64,000 nucleotides of DNA from Coptis chinensis (GCA_015680905.1 CM027381.1:69429501-69493500), one strand, 5' to 3'. Positions 12,009 through 23,240 are shown, counted from the stretch's first letter. Program-made: numbers and translations. The notes: generated from the sequence alone by a model not told the origin.

Positions 12009-13357
12009 ATGGATACCTACAATTGGTATCCCAAGAATTGTTATTTATCATACTAATTGCAAGTATATAAAAAGAACAGAGATGATTGTAATTTCTTTGT
12101 TGACTTATGTAGCTAATGGAGTTGGCTAACACTAGGACATATACAAGCGCAGACCTTATTGAAATTCGTTTGGAGTTTATCAAGTACATCAAGAAATTTA
12201 TCTCGGCATAGGTATGTGTACCATTTATATATCTTTTATGTTTGATAGGTATTTGGGGGTTGTATATGAAGCTTTAGTTTGAAGTTTTTCTACCATACAT
12301 TTCGAATTTAGGTCTAACTTCTTATGTTCTTTCCTTTGCCTATTAGCTAAAGGGTTATTTGTGTACTTGTGGTAGATATATATACAGATCAGATATATCC
12401 TACAGTGGTGTACGTATGTTATTTCGGGCTTAACCAATATGATTCTCTGTCATAGTTGATTGTATCTCTTTCGTTTAGTAGTTATTGACTTAGTGTGCTA
12501 ACACATTGTTTGTGTATTTTTTTTAATACTGTGTAGAAGTCGTTATATGATTATAGTTTCAGTTTACTTATTAAACAAACTAACACATTCTTCTTCATAT
12601 TGTTTTTTAGGTTATAAGTGAGATAAGGTAGCTCAATTAAGTTTGTTTGAGATGGATTAGTTGATTAGCAATTTGTTGGATGGGTTATGTAAATTGCATT
12701 GTTGTTGGATTATGAGACTTGCTTGATTTTGAATAAAGTGCTTAAGTTATTTAATTTTTTTCTCCGTGAATAAATCATGTAATATGAACAAGTTCTTGGA
12801 ATGATTTATGTTGGTAATAAAAGTATGATTCTTGTTTCCGTAATGGACTCTAGCTGTCAGGTGTCTAAATGTATTGGTGGTGTCTGAATGTATTGGTTTA
12901 CAAGAATTTCAAATTTACAGGAATTTTCAGATTTACAGAAAAAAAAAAAAAAAAAAAAGGAGTTATGACTGCTTCCAAAGAACTGTCATGTGGCATACCA
13001 ATTTTTGACAGTTTTTAGTGTTAATTTCTTGACGCTTTTGTTTCTCAGGGTGAGGCTTAAATAAAAACAGTCATAAATGAAGGTTTAGTTCTTGACACTT
13101 TTTCTAATAAACTATGATGGTTAAGTAAAACATGTCATGCAAAAGGATCCAGTTATGACGTTTATAAATGAATTTTTGTGATATTAAGTTTGAGCTTTTA
13201 TGTCAGCTTCTCCAGAACCGTCATCATCTTTATGACGTTTTTTGTTAACTTTTATGACGGACTCTATAATGACGGTTGTTTTTTAAATGAAAAAATGTCA
13301 TTAAACCTGTTTCATGACGGCTAAAAGCCGTCATCACAAGTCATTTTTTTAGTAGTG

Positions 13358-13849
13358 TATCATGCCTAGATTACTTGGTTACCTTGTCTATCGGAGCATT
13401 TACTGGCTATTTTATATCAAGTTATATTGAGTGTTACCACCTCTTTTCAATTACAGGATTCTAGTGTGTTAAAAGATGTGAGATAGGATTTTGGGGTTCC
13501 TTTGGAGGAAGGAATGCTACCAATTGGGAAAGCGCTGTGGATTTGTCCAATTTGTTCATATGTGGGTGATCGACTTTGACGAGATTATGTTATTTTTTCA
13601 TTTGGATTTGGATTAGGTTGATTATATTTATATGAATTAGATGGGAAATGTGTTATTTACTTCATTACGTTTTACGATTAAGTACAAACATATATTGGTT
13701 ATCTAAGAAGATTGGAATGTTTCAATGAAATTAGCAATATATATGGGTGTTATTTGAAATTTAATGGATCATATTTAGGTATGTAGTTTATTCAGGTGTG
13801 TAGTTTATTGCAGGTCCCAAATTTTGTGAGTTTTCATATATATATACAT
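13358..13849. other. Spacer between two CACTA ends
   Basis: About 490 bp of AT-rich DNA with no frame or motif that I can assign. It lies between the right end of the 8607-13357 element and the subterminal array of the next CACTA terminus, so it is probably interior sequence of that second element. Confidence 0.4.
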
Positions 13850-14255
13850 ATCACGGTTTTATCCAAACCGTCATAACTAATGGTACTTTTTATGACCGTT
13901 CAAAAGGATGAATATATAACAGTTTATTTAAAACTGTCACAAATGATATGATTTATTGTGATGGTTTTTGAGCAGTTGTTACGTTTTATATGGTTTTATG
14001 ACTGTTAAAAAAGATGAATGTATAACCGTTTATTTAAAACCGTCACAAATGATATGATTTGTTGTGACGGTTTTTAAGCAGTTGTTACTGTTTTTTTATG
14101 GTAGAGAGAGGCTAGACTGGAACAAATATTTGTGACGGTTTTGAGAAAAAAATAAATGACTCCCACTCCGTCACGATTTTGGAAAAAAAAAACAGTGACA
14201 AAAAACTTTTTGTCACTGTTTTTAACAGTGATATAAAGCCTTTGTTCTTGTAGTG
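13850..14255 (+). mobile_element. Right terminus of a second CACTA element
   Basis: The block ends TTCTTGTAGTG at 14255, that is CACTACAAGAAC when read inward on the other strand. It is filled with ACCGTCA/TGACGGT subterminal motifs. It contains an approximately 95-105 bp tandem duplication (copies starting near 13891 and 13996) of a TATGAC...CAGTTGTTAC unit. No matching CACTACAAGAAC left end occurs in the window to its left, so that end is lost or lies outside. The 8607-13357 element may have inserted into this older one; that nesting is inference. Confidence 0.65.
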
Positions 14256-15339
14256 CTTGTTCTTTACTTTGCTTCTTCACTTTGTTTCCATCCTTAGTTT
14301 TTTTTTTGGCTTTTGACTCATTCGATTTTGTTTTTGGAGTTCTAACTTTTTCTTTTCTTTTCTTTGGATGGAAACTTTCTTTTCTTATTTGAAGCAGCTA
14401 ACAAATTTTTGGTTTCACAGGTCTTTCTCTTTCCTATTCTTCATTTAATCTCTATTCTCAGACTCATTCACAAATAGGTAGGCTGATTTTTATTTTTATT
14501 TTTATTTTGTTTTGTAAAAGGATAAAGGATTTGTAGTTTATGAAAGGCTAAAGAAAGGCTCAGAGGGGCAACTAGCGGAAATAATTTCATATAGGTTTGA
14601 ATTTCTGGCTATATTGATCCAAAAAGGGCCTAAATTCTCGCTTAAGACATGGTATAGTGATCAAGCAAGTGGACGTGTGATTTCTTTATTCGGAATTTAC
14701 TTATCCCTTGTGTCATTTCTCAAATATTTCATTCATATAAGACTTTAGGCTATATTCTCACTGGATTTGTAGAATAAGTACTCTAGCCTAGATTTCATAA
14801 ACTTACTGCCAAACAATCATAGATACTCATGGAATATATTTATAGAAAGATGCAATGATTATTACCTACATATTAACCTAAATTTCTAAAAACTATTCTA
14901 ATATAAGAGCTAATGTGAAATATGTAGACTATTATCATCATAGAGAAAGAAACAATATCAATATTTCTAAGTGTACAACATAATTTTTTTATTTATATTT
15001 ATAATTTTTTTTTTAAATTTTTACTATAAAACAAGTGCATATTATATATGTATTATCCTAATAGGTGCCTTAAATTACGCGTGTTTCTATGTCACTCCCA
15101 AACAAGAACATGCTTTGTCCTCAAAGTATTAAAATAAGAAGAGTAGAAAATACAATAGAAATGCGTGAAAATTGAAGAACACCCTGCAAAACAAATTTAG
15201 AACATACTAATATATATAAATAAAAACAGACGCAACTCTATATGAGTTCTACCCGTTATGGGGTTAACAAGAATTAACTTGTTTGGGACATAAGCAGACA
15301 CTAACAAAAATAAAAACTTACCTCATATCCCGCATTTAC
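14256..15339. other. No gene seen
   Basis: AT-rich, T-rich and A-rich tracts with frames below 70 codons and no family motif on either strand. I see no element ends or splice-framed coding blocks here. Confidence 0.4.
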
Positions 15340-15359
15340 ACGTCGTCCTCCTCCTCAAT

Positions 15360-16269
15360 AAAGAATTAAGGTTCTTTGGCATCCTGCCATGCCATGATAA
15401 TTTGTGAGGCCTCACGCCATTTATCATCTACAATTGCTAACCGGTTAAGCGCCACTTGGTCGGATGAGGTATAAGGGGTAACCCAATTAGGTTGTAGCCT
15501 CCACCCTGGCTAAGTCATTGCACGGAATGAGCATATAATGCAATTGGTGGGTCGCACTGTCAACCCCAACCCAATCTGTGAAACGGGCACAAAAATCCAG
15601 AAAGAAACATAGCATTATTCGACAAACTAAGACATAGATAAGAAGATATTTATGCCTCATACTGTGAACTCGGGCTAAACTAGAAACTAAGGTTTAGGGA
15701 AGGTCATAGAGCATACGTCTCGTGGCTAAAGCAAGGAAGACATTGCAAGTGGCGTCATTCACAGAAGAAAATCGCCATTCCCCTAATATGTTTAGCATGA
15801 TAAAAAAAACATCACGTACCGTACCCACGTTAAGGGACAAGCTACCAAGGGTTACGTTATATTGCCCTTGGTCCTCTATACGGAAAATTCCTGCCCCATA
15901 AGCCTTATGCAAAAACTCATAGGTGTAGACATACATATTATCTACCCAATAGCCCCATGGGTCTTGAATTTCAGCAGGCATGGACAGTCCAAGAGCAAAT
16001 GGCAATAAGAACTTGGTTATATCCATTGTTTCATCCTCAATGGTGACGGTGAACATATGCTCTCCATCCGGTCATTCAAAGAACATACAATGCTCATAAA
16101 AATAAGTTGTAAGTGCAGGAGAATATAGTTCATCAGGGCTTACCATTATAGGCTGCCATCCTGCCTGTATAATCATGTTGCGGAACCAAGATCCATACGT
16201 GTCACTCACGAATAAATCTTCGAATGACATCTCTGGTATGATCTGAGGAGACTTCATATCACACAACAC
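15360..16269 (-). pseudogene. Disrupted ORF of unknown family (transposon-type accessory protein?)
   Basis: Two minus-strand frames, 16269-16072 and 16056-15694, are in the same phase and separated by one TGA (16074-16072). The original product would be at least 190 residues. It includes MSFEDLFVSDTYGSWFRNMI, SPDELYSPALTTYFYEHCMF and DPWGYWVDNMYVYTYEFLHK, then ends in RRMLYDLP. Further minus-strand coding-like blocks at about 15360-15580 (NRLAIVDDKWREASQIIMAW, with frameshifts) may be a downstream exon. I do not recognise the domain. Its length, aromatic-rich composition and TE-filled surroundings fit an accessory ORF of a plant transposon or retroelement, but no catalytic motif is visible. 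The single in-frame stop suggests fairly recent decay. Confidence 0.4.
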
Positions 16270-16429
16270 ACACTAGAACTGCTGGAGATAACCACGGAAG
16301 AACCTACAAAAAATCAGAACTGGAAGTGGCTGCGGAGGTGAAGGGCGTGGGAGCGCTCAACTTTGTTTGTGGGAGGGCGCGGGCGTGCTCTTGCCTTGCT
16401 CAATGTCCAGTGATTTTAGGGTGCGCGCG

Positions 16430-16770
16430 CTCTGAGCTACTACCAAAAATTTGATTTTCCCCAACAGTCGAGCAACAGCTTCCTCGATACTCATCAATTG
16501 TCGTTACCTAGCAACGGTTTAAAACTGCAAGTACTAGTAAATGACCGTCACAAATTTTTCGAGTTCGTCATATTTTATAATTGCAACTCTTTGACACTCA
16601 TTTTTTGTTGGGAAATGTGTCACATCATAGATGTCGGTAAGAGAAACCGTCGCATTGTTATCCTCGATAGTTTTTTAAAATTTGCTCGATGTAATTTAGC
16701 CGTTGGAAGTAGTAATTGTTCCAAATTGTTGCAGAAACTATCACAAAATCTTCTATTATCATTGTTGACT
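16430..16770 (+). mobile_element. Putative left subterminal region of a large CACTA element
   Basis: TACTACCAAAAATTTGATTT at 16437-16456 resembles a CACTA-type end (CACTACCAAAAAT) with one C-to-T change. It is followed by about 300 bp rich in GTCG, GCAACGG, ACCGTC and GCCGTTG motifs, which look like subterminal repeats. It lies upstream of the Transposase_24 and TNP2 genes on the same strand. A matching right end was not found, so the assignment is tentative. Confidence 0.4.
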
Positions 16771-17534
16771 TCTCTTAATTTCTTTTAACTGAAATTAAAA
16801 CCTTTTACATTAATATTATTATTTTTTATTGTTTTTCGAATAGAAGAAGCATAATTGTAATAATTTTGAATATGGAATGAGGTGATGATATATATATATA
16901 TATATATTGAGACTACATACAAATACAACTTTAGACTCTTTTAAATATATTCAGCCAAGTTTTTGTTCAAATTCCAATAGAACGCAAATATTAATTTGTT
17001 CCATTCAAGAAACATGCATGATTAAATTCACTTATATACTTATCGAATTAAACTTTAAAAATTAGTGATAATCATCTAGCTAGTTACAAACTTCAAGATA
17101 ATTAAAATCAAGAAGTGATGATATTATTATTATTGTTAATTAATTATATGCAGTTAGGTACAGTTTAAAATTAAGTTTAATATTATAATCTAATTAATCA
17201 ATAGGACGAAGTAATGTGAAGAGTTCAAACATCAACTATACAAAGTTTAAACTATATATGCGCGCAATATATATTAACCTACAAGTTGTTAAAAGGCATG
17301 AGCATCACATCCCTCTTTAGTTTTGAAGTGTCGATTTGTAATTAATTAAGGTTGTCGCTCCAAGTGACGTCGAAGTTTAAAATCCTATTTTTTTAGCGTC
17401 TCTCAATCCATTGGCGGGGAACTATAGGGTGTAGATAGTTATAATTTATACATTAGTGTGAAATTGGAGTATAATTTGAACCCCGGCACACCCAGTTAGC
17501 TAGACATGTTTACACCCCCACCCACGGCCCCTAC
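16771..17534. other. AT-rich intergenic DNA
   Basis: No coding block or element end recognised. A (TA)n run of about 20 bp lies near 16888-16908. Confidence 0.4.
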
Positions 17535-17758
17535 TAGGGCAGGGAACGGGTTGGGTTCGGGTTGGATATGGCTATATCCGAATCCAAATAAAACTGAAAT
17601 CTTATATCCGAACCCGACCAACCCGATCGGATAACACTAAAAATGCAAAAAAAGCCCATAAAATATATCCGAACCCGACGCAAATAAATAAACGGATATG
17701 AAAATCGATCCAAACCCGAACTATTCGGATTCGGGTCAAACCCGACTCGATTCCCCTA
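17535..17758. mobile_element. hAT-type MITE, copy 1 (224 bp)
   Basis: The left end TAGGGCAGGGAACGGG and the right end reading TAGGGGAATCGAG on the opposite strand form imperfect inverted repeats. The interior is made of CCCGAACCCGA/ATCCGAA motifs and closely matches the element at 25551-25853, including a shared CCCGATCGGATAACACTAAA segment. The left 8-bp flank GCCCCTAC and the right flank GCCCCCCC are only partly alike. The right one has probably been overwritten by expansion of the adjoining C/CA microsatellite. Confidence 0.65.
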
Positions 17759-17764
17759 GCCCCC

Positions 17765-17812
<48 letters not shown>
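17759..17812. repeat. (C)n(CA)n microsatellite
   Basis: A run of C followed by about 23 CA units immediately abuts the right end of the MITE. On the minus strand it gives a meaningless poly-valine/cysteine frame. Confidence 0.9.
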
Positions 17813-17814
<2 letters not shown>

Positions 17815-18405
17815 GTTTAGCATGGTTTCACCCCACTGAACCGCATACATGCACACATGCACAATTACATAAACTGTTGACTATAGTAAAAAGAAAAGAA
17901 AACAAGTGGGCCTTTGAAAATGGGTTAACATGGTTTTTGCCCATGGACTTGGTTAAAATAAGTGACCCGAATCAGACCCCAAAAAGCATGATCAAATGTG
18001 GCTGACCTAAGTCGTGGATGATAACAAATGAGAATGGGGTTATTTCTCCCTGAATTGCCGCGCATATCGAAGCGCCAAACCATCGAATTTCTTCTAAAAC
18101 ACCCGCGAAATAACTAACTCCCTCTAGAAAGATTGCACGAAACCCACACTCCCATGGTCGTGCAAGTTAGTTTTCCTCCATCTTCTCCACAATCCAGGTG
18201 CTTATATATATGTGGTTCAGCCCATGTCGTTTTTCACAAATCCAGAGCTTTCTTCCAAAGAGTTTGGTATGGAAACTTTTACTCTGTGAAATAGTTCTTC
18301 TGCCTTATTAGAATCTTTACTTGTTACTTCTTTAATTGTTAGTTTTAGTTTGGGACTTTGGTGTTTGTCACTCTAACTAGTGTCTTGGATTTTTCATCTG
18401 TATAG

Positions 18406-20570
18406 ACTTATGGATCCTTTGGACGAACAAGATGGTAGCAATTTGCAAGGTGCTGGACAAGAAGACGATAGCAATTCGCAAGGTGATGGACATGACCGTA
18501 GCAATTTGCAAGGTACTGATTTGGGTGACAATGAGATAGGTGGTAATATACTGTGTACCCTAAACATTCTTGTTTTATAACATTTTATTTTATGGTGTTA
18601 CCATATTTATTATTCTGACACATGTAGGAGGGACACCTGCAGTGACTTCTTTTACCAAGAGAGGACCCTCAAAAGGCCCTAAAGCATTACCTGATGGGAA
18701 GAAAAGGAAAGTTAGTACTAATGAGCTAGGACAGCCCAATGGGTTAGATCTGGATACCAGGGCATTTATTACCGGGTTAGGAGTGAACACTAGGAAATAT
18801 GTTCCAATAACATACCGTAACTTTCGTGTGTAGTGCCAATTGACTATAAAAAAGAGTTTTTTGAGTGTTTTGGAGGTATATTATCTTTTAACTATGTTTA
18901 TTAAATTTAAGTATGAGTTTATTGCTTTAAGACATACTACAATGTGTACTAATCAATGTTACTTTTACATGCATATTAGGACAATTTTGATTTTGATGAC
19001 GTTTCACTAGAGTACCTCAGAGAGAGTATGGATCAAGCTTGGAGAAATCACAGGCATAACTTGCATAAGTGCCATATCAAAGGTAAAAGTTGGGCATCGA
19101 GTGAGAGCAGCTTCACCCCCCCTTTTTGAACTGAGAGCAGTGGTATTGGTTTCTGGAATACACAAAGAGTGAGAAGTTTCAGGTCTCAATTACATAATCC
19201 TGTTTTTTTCTTTGACTCCTCTTTGATTAAGTATTTGACGACTTTAATTAGTAATGAGTTAATGATTTTTTTGTTGGATTAACTTAGGCTGCAAGCAAAA
19301 GAAACAAGGCTAACTGTTCAAACTTCGAGAGCACCAAATACACTTGGCGGGGGAGGAGCATGGCTGCCACACGGCATGTCATTGTGAGTATGGTTCAATT
19401 CTTTTGTGGAGTGTGATAATTAGGCATGTTTTATTTTTTTTTAAAGATGCAATAAAGGAATTAGAAGATTAAATTAACATAGTTGTTTTATACTCACATA
19501 CACCTATATTTTAAGGGTGTGGAAAACAAGTTCAAGTCTGACTTGGAGGTTGGGAGGGCAGAGGTATACATTCGAGCCCATACTAAGAAAGACAAAACCA
19601 TTCAGTGTCCTGAGATCACTGTAAGTGCTAAAAAATTGACTACATTTTATTCTTCAGTCACTCATAGTTTTACAAAGGTTATTAGTTTATATTGCTAACT
19701 AATTAAAAATGTTTTAGGAAAAAATTCAAAGAATTGTGAATTCTGATCCTTCGTCCAACATTTTGAGTGTTGATGATGCACTTGCACAGGCAAGTAATAC
19801 TTAATGCATTGATATATATCTTTATATATTTATTCCATCTGTTTTTTATGTGTAAATCGGATTAGTCTACAGACACTTGGAAAAGACAAAAGTGGACGTA
19901 TGAGAGGTATGGGTGCTAGTGTTAGTAGTACCATGGTGAAAAAAAAACGCTCTCGGGTTCAAGAAAAATGAAGAGTTGAGATGTGAAAACACTACTACAA
20001 ATTCAAAGTTGGACAGGTTAGAAATAGAGCTTCAAATGGTGAAGGACATGATAGTGGCATCACAGGTACATGTGGTAGGATTGTTGAACTTTAGAGTGGT
20101 GTTGTTTCTGGTTTTCCTTAGTTGCTAACATGTGGTTTGTCTACATTTAGCCTGCATCCCAAACTCAAAGAAATCCTGTTTTAAACCTACTTGTAGAAGT
20201 TCCATTAAAGGCAACCTAGTCGTATATTTTTTTGGGATAGTTTTATATATTGGTGCATTTTTTTATGGTGTATTACTTTGAAAAGGTATTTATGTTAGTT
20301 CAAAATTAATGCAGATACATTATTCATTTATGAACAAGATGAGAGATTTGTATTTTGTCGGGGGTTTAAAGGTTGCTAGTGGAGAGATTGTTGCAAAAAC
20401 CCACAATCTATTGTCCATGGTAGGCCCATGGGAGAGGGGGTTTTCAAAATTCTCTTAACCGAGGTGGTTGACAAATGAGGCCGAGTGTTCTTTCCAAATG
20501 ATTTTGCTAGTACACTTGGAGAAGTGGGTGTGCATGGATATGTCACTTGGCCAACAGCTTTTTTCTGCAA
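18406..20570 (+). pseudogene. CACTA Transposase_24 (Ptta/En/Spm, TNPA-like) gene, frameshifted
   Basis: A spliced gene of the plant En/Spm accessory transposase family. Exons with fitting splice signals: 18406-about 18541 (ATG 18410, repeats of a SNLQG motif), 18628-18875, 18979-19180, 19289-19382, 19516-19620, 19718-19790 and 19873-about 20070, then a C-terminal block at 20362-20570. Family hallmarks are GPSKGPKALPDGKKRKVSTN with ELGQPNG, the DQAWRNHRHNLHK block, KYTWGRRS, GRAEVYIRAHTKK, then LGKDKSGRMRGMG and the terminal TEVVD/VTWPTAF block. The intron after 19790 uses a GC donor (CACAG|GCAAGT) with correct phase. A 2-bp TG duplication at about 18830 puts exon 2 out of frame (VVPIDYKKEFFECFG continues in another frame), and there are stops in exon 3 and the C-terminus. 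Products of this family bind subterminal repeats and assist TNP2. This copy is not functional as written. Confidence 0.75.
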
Positions 20571-21060
20571 GTTCCAAAGGACGACGCTTTAATGTTTATT
20601 TTGTCCGGCGTGGGTGCCAAGCCTCCAGGCGTGGGGATCGGTTACAACATCCAAAAAAAAAAAAGTTGTTTATTTTACTAGTTTTGTTTGGACGTGGCTA
20701 TGTAAGTATGTTATTTGACTACATTCGCTTAGACTTCTCCATTTGTACATACGTTATCTTTGTTGTTTGGCAATGACTACTTGTGGATATGATTCACAAG
20801 GTTTGTCTAAGGTTCCCTTGTACATTCATTTCTTTTGCTGCAAAAGCTTGGTTCTATTCTTCCTCACAAGCTTTCAGTAATGATGTAATTGAGTAGTCCC
20901 AAACAAATATATATCTTACATCATATTGCCCTTCTAGTTAACTTTGTGAGGCCCATCTGTGCCAGCTTTTAGATTCATTTTGTCTGCAGCATTTTGTTTT
21001 CCTTTGGCAATGAGCATGTATCTTATCTATATCCCAATTGTCTCTTTTCCTTCACTTTTA
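20571..21060 (+). other. Boundary region before the eEF1A fragment
   Basis: Contains the first copy (20766-20793) of a 28-bp direct repeat whose second copy is at 22560-22587. It then has what looks like the 5' UTR and leader intron of the captured eEF1A gene, ending in the acceptor TTAACTACAG at 21061-21070. Confidence 0.4.
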
Positions 21061-21072
21061 TTAACTACAGCC

Positions 21073-21709
21073 ATGGGTTAGGAAAAGATTCATATAAGCA
21101 TTGTTGTTATTCGTCATGTCGACTCTGGGAAGTCCACAACCACTGGGCACCTGATCTACAAGCTCGGTGGAATTGACAAGCGTGTCATTGAGCGCTTTGA
21201 GAAAGAAGTGGCTGAGGTAAACAAAAGGTCTTTCAAGTACGCATGGGTTCTTGACAAGCTTAAGGCTGAGCCTGAATGTGATATCACCATCGACATTGCC
21301 TTGTGGAAGTTCGAGACAACCAAGTACTCACCGCGACCATTTGATGCTCCCGACATCGTGGACTTTATCAAGAACATGATCACTGGAACTTCCCAGGCTG
21401 ATTGTGCAGTCTTGATCATTGACTCAACTACTGGTGGTTTTGAAGCTGGAATCTCCAAGGATGGACAAACTCGTGAGCATGCTTTGCTTGCATTCACTCG
21501 GGAGTGAAGCAGATGATCTCTTCTTTGTAACAAGGTATTGGCTTCACCTTTTTTGTATTTTCTTTTGTTCATATCACTTTTGCTAGTGTGAAGTTTTGTT
21601 ACTTATCTTGTAAATTTGTGTTTATTCCTTTTGGTTTTGTTTGTAGATGGATGCCACCACACCTAAGTACTCCAAGGCGAGGTATGATGAAATTGTGAAG
21701 GAGGTGTCC
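21073..21709 (+). pseudogene. Captured eEF1A (translation elongation factor 1-alpha) 5' fragment with intron
   Basis: The N-terminal part of eEF1A, the GTPase that delivers aminoacyl-tRNA to the ribosome. Visible landmarks are the start MG then a stop where the family has MGKEK; the P-loop as [74 protein letters not shown]; and [12 protein letters not shown]. The switch-II DAPGH motif is DAPDI and the G of GHVDSGK is R. A GT-AG intron (about 21535-21646) sits before MDATTPKYSKARYDEIVKEV, where plant eEF1A genes carry one. Homology ends abruptly near 21709, at roughly one third of the usual 447 residues. Retained introns show a genomic copy, not a retrocopy. It lies in a CACTA-derived block and cannot give a working factor. 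Confidence 0.85.
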
Positions 21710-22558
21710 ATAACTTGAGGAGATCAGTCCGGGAAGCTACTCTCTCACCGTAGTCTTGCAACATGGATTCATCAATAGACAATCATTCCTATGATGGCTC
21801 GAACATTTCTTTGTTCCTTTTGGGGATCGGATTATCTCGTGCCAGTCCCACCAAGGTGCTTGGAATTAAGAGCAAGCGACTCTTTCAATCTCCCCGATGA
21901 TACCGCTTTATTGCCGCAACAGCGATTTCGATGGTCCTCCGTGGGGAAACTATGATGAAATAGGGAGTATGTTGACTGACATGGATTGACTCCCCAAGTA
22001 CATAAGCCCAGATAATGGATTTTGTTCAGTAAGGGGTTCAAAATATGCAGCTTCTGATGTCGAGGGATCATTTTATCTAATTTTCATCTCTGCATAGCAC
22101 TGAGCTTTGAGGTAGCCAATTCATATGACTTTTTGTCACTCTTCAGTGAAGTGTCCACCATCTGTGCAGTTCAGATTGTAATGGCATATGTTTAGCCCAC
22201 ATAGGCTCCTACCATAAAGACTAGCTTAATGCATTTCTAAGTTCGTGTATACCTGAACTTGTACTACACCATTGCGGTACACATCCAATTGTTGCATTTG
22301 TCAGGTAAAGAGATTTTAGCAACATATATACAATTCTTCCCCCCAATCATCACAGAGGTCCTTTGGACCTTCCCTAAAACAACCCTGGGTGAACTCATGT
22401 TGCTAAGGAAGAGTGCATCTTGGTTCTCCATGATGCTAGGACTACTCTGTTGGAGCTTGACAACATTGTTCCCTTAGTTATTCGGTATACCACGTCATCC
22501 ATGTTGTGAATACACATCCATGTTGTCACAGCTTCCTGTTGGTCAAGTTAAAGGCGCA
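21710..22558. other. Unassigned filler after the eEF1A fragment
   Basis: Relatively balanced base composition at 21720-22080 suggests exonic or UTR origin, possibly a further captured fragment. No translated frame on either strand gives a family that I recognise. Confidence 0.3.
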
Positions 22559-22690
22559 TTTTGGCAATGACTACTTGTGGATATGATGTTTTCACGACAG
22601 GGTTATTTAGTTTTCTTGGTGCGTGGAAACCTTCTATTGTCTCATTTATAAAAGGCTATTATATTATTTTCAGTGTAATTACAACTCTAC

Positions 22691-22828
22691 TGCCTGAAAC
22701 TAAGTTACTGCAGGAATGCATTCTCCGACATTATATCTTATCACACCTAAATTATGGTTTAGAAGATTCTCCTGTTGAAACTAAGTTACTGCAGGAATGT
22801 GTTCTCCGACATTATAGATTGTAATTCA
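22691..22828 (+). repeat. Tandem duplication, about 81-bp spacing
   Basis: A block beginning GAAACTAAGTTACTGCAGGA and ending TTCTCCGACATTATA appears at about 22697 and again at about 22778 with two differences. Both copies are followed by CACACCTAAAT-like sequence. No coding role seen. Confidence 0.75.
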
Positions 22829-22924
22829 CACCTAAATAGCACCGACATTCATATATTATATCTTATCACTGCTGACTTGTTTGTAACATCACACACTCAC
22901 ACTATTTAGCTGACTTAGATATTT

Positions 22925-23240
22925 TCAGGAATGTGTGAGTGGTGTGGGTGATGCAAATGGGCGGGTGCTGCTGCTTCTTTGATCTGACATCTTGTGTGTG
23001 CAGGTGGAACTAAGTGAGAGTGTGAGTGTGTGAGTTGTGTGATGTGGGTGGGTGTTGCAGTGGTTTGAGTGGTGTGAGTGGTGCGGGTGATGCAGTGGTG
23101 TGGGTGCTGCTGCTGCCAATCTTTAGTTGGTGGGTTAGAATTAGGGTGATACAGTGGTGTGGGTGTTGTTTTCGCTCTTTGCTGCCAACCTTTAGTTGGT
23201 GGGTTAGAATTAGGGTGATGCAAAGTGTGGGGGTGCAATA
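22925..23240 (+). repeat. GTGTGGGTG-rich degenerate tandem array
   Basis: A 310-bp G/T-rich block of repeated GTGGTGTGGGTG-type units. It contains two copies of a segment starting TTTAGTTGGTGGGTTAGAAT, near 23121 and 23191. Frames on both strands here are low-complexity artefacts. Confidence 0.7.

Larger units (their letters stand above)
8607..13357 (+). mobile_element. CACTA (En/Spm) element, non-autonomous, 4.75 kb
   Basis: The left end reads CACTACTAAAAAAATGAC. The right end reads GTCATTTTTTTAGTAGTG, an 18-bp perfect terminal inverted repeat with the diagnostic CACTA start. Both ends carry dense subterminal copies of TGACGG/CCGTCA motifs (8630-8990 and 12960-13340), the usual binding-site arrays of CACTA transposase. 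No TNP2 or TNPA-like gene lies inside, so it depends on a partner element. It contains captured host DNA (see 10310-11533). The 3-bp flanks differ (TGC left, TAT right), so the usual 3-bp target duplication is absent or mutated. Confidence 0.88.
20766..22587. repeat. 28-bp direct repeat bracketing the eEF1A segment
   Basis: The sequence starting TTTGGCAATGACTACTTGTG occurs identically, 28 bp in all, at 20766-20793 and 22560-22587. The 1.77 kb between the copies contains the eEF1A fragment. Perfect identity in otherwise decayed DNA suggests that the intervening filler arrived by repair-mediated copying. Neither copy has transposon ends. Confidence 0.7.

Noticed and set aside
17602..17862. Minus-strand frame through the CA microsatellite
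   Set aside because: Mostly poly-Val/Cys from (CA)n and MITE sequence.
21156..21572. 138-codon minus-strand frame opposite eEF1A
   Set aside because: Antisense of the clear eEF1A fragment; no motif of its own.
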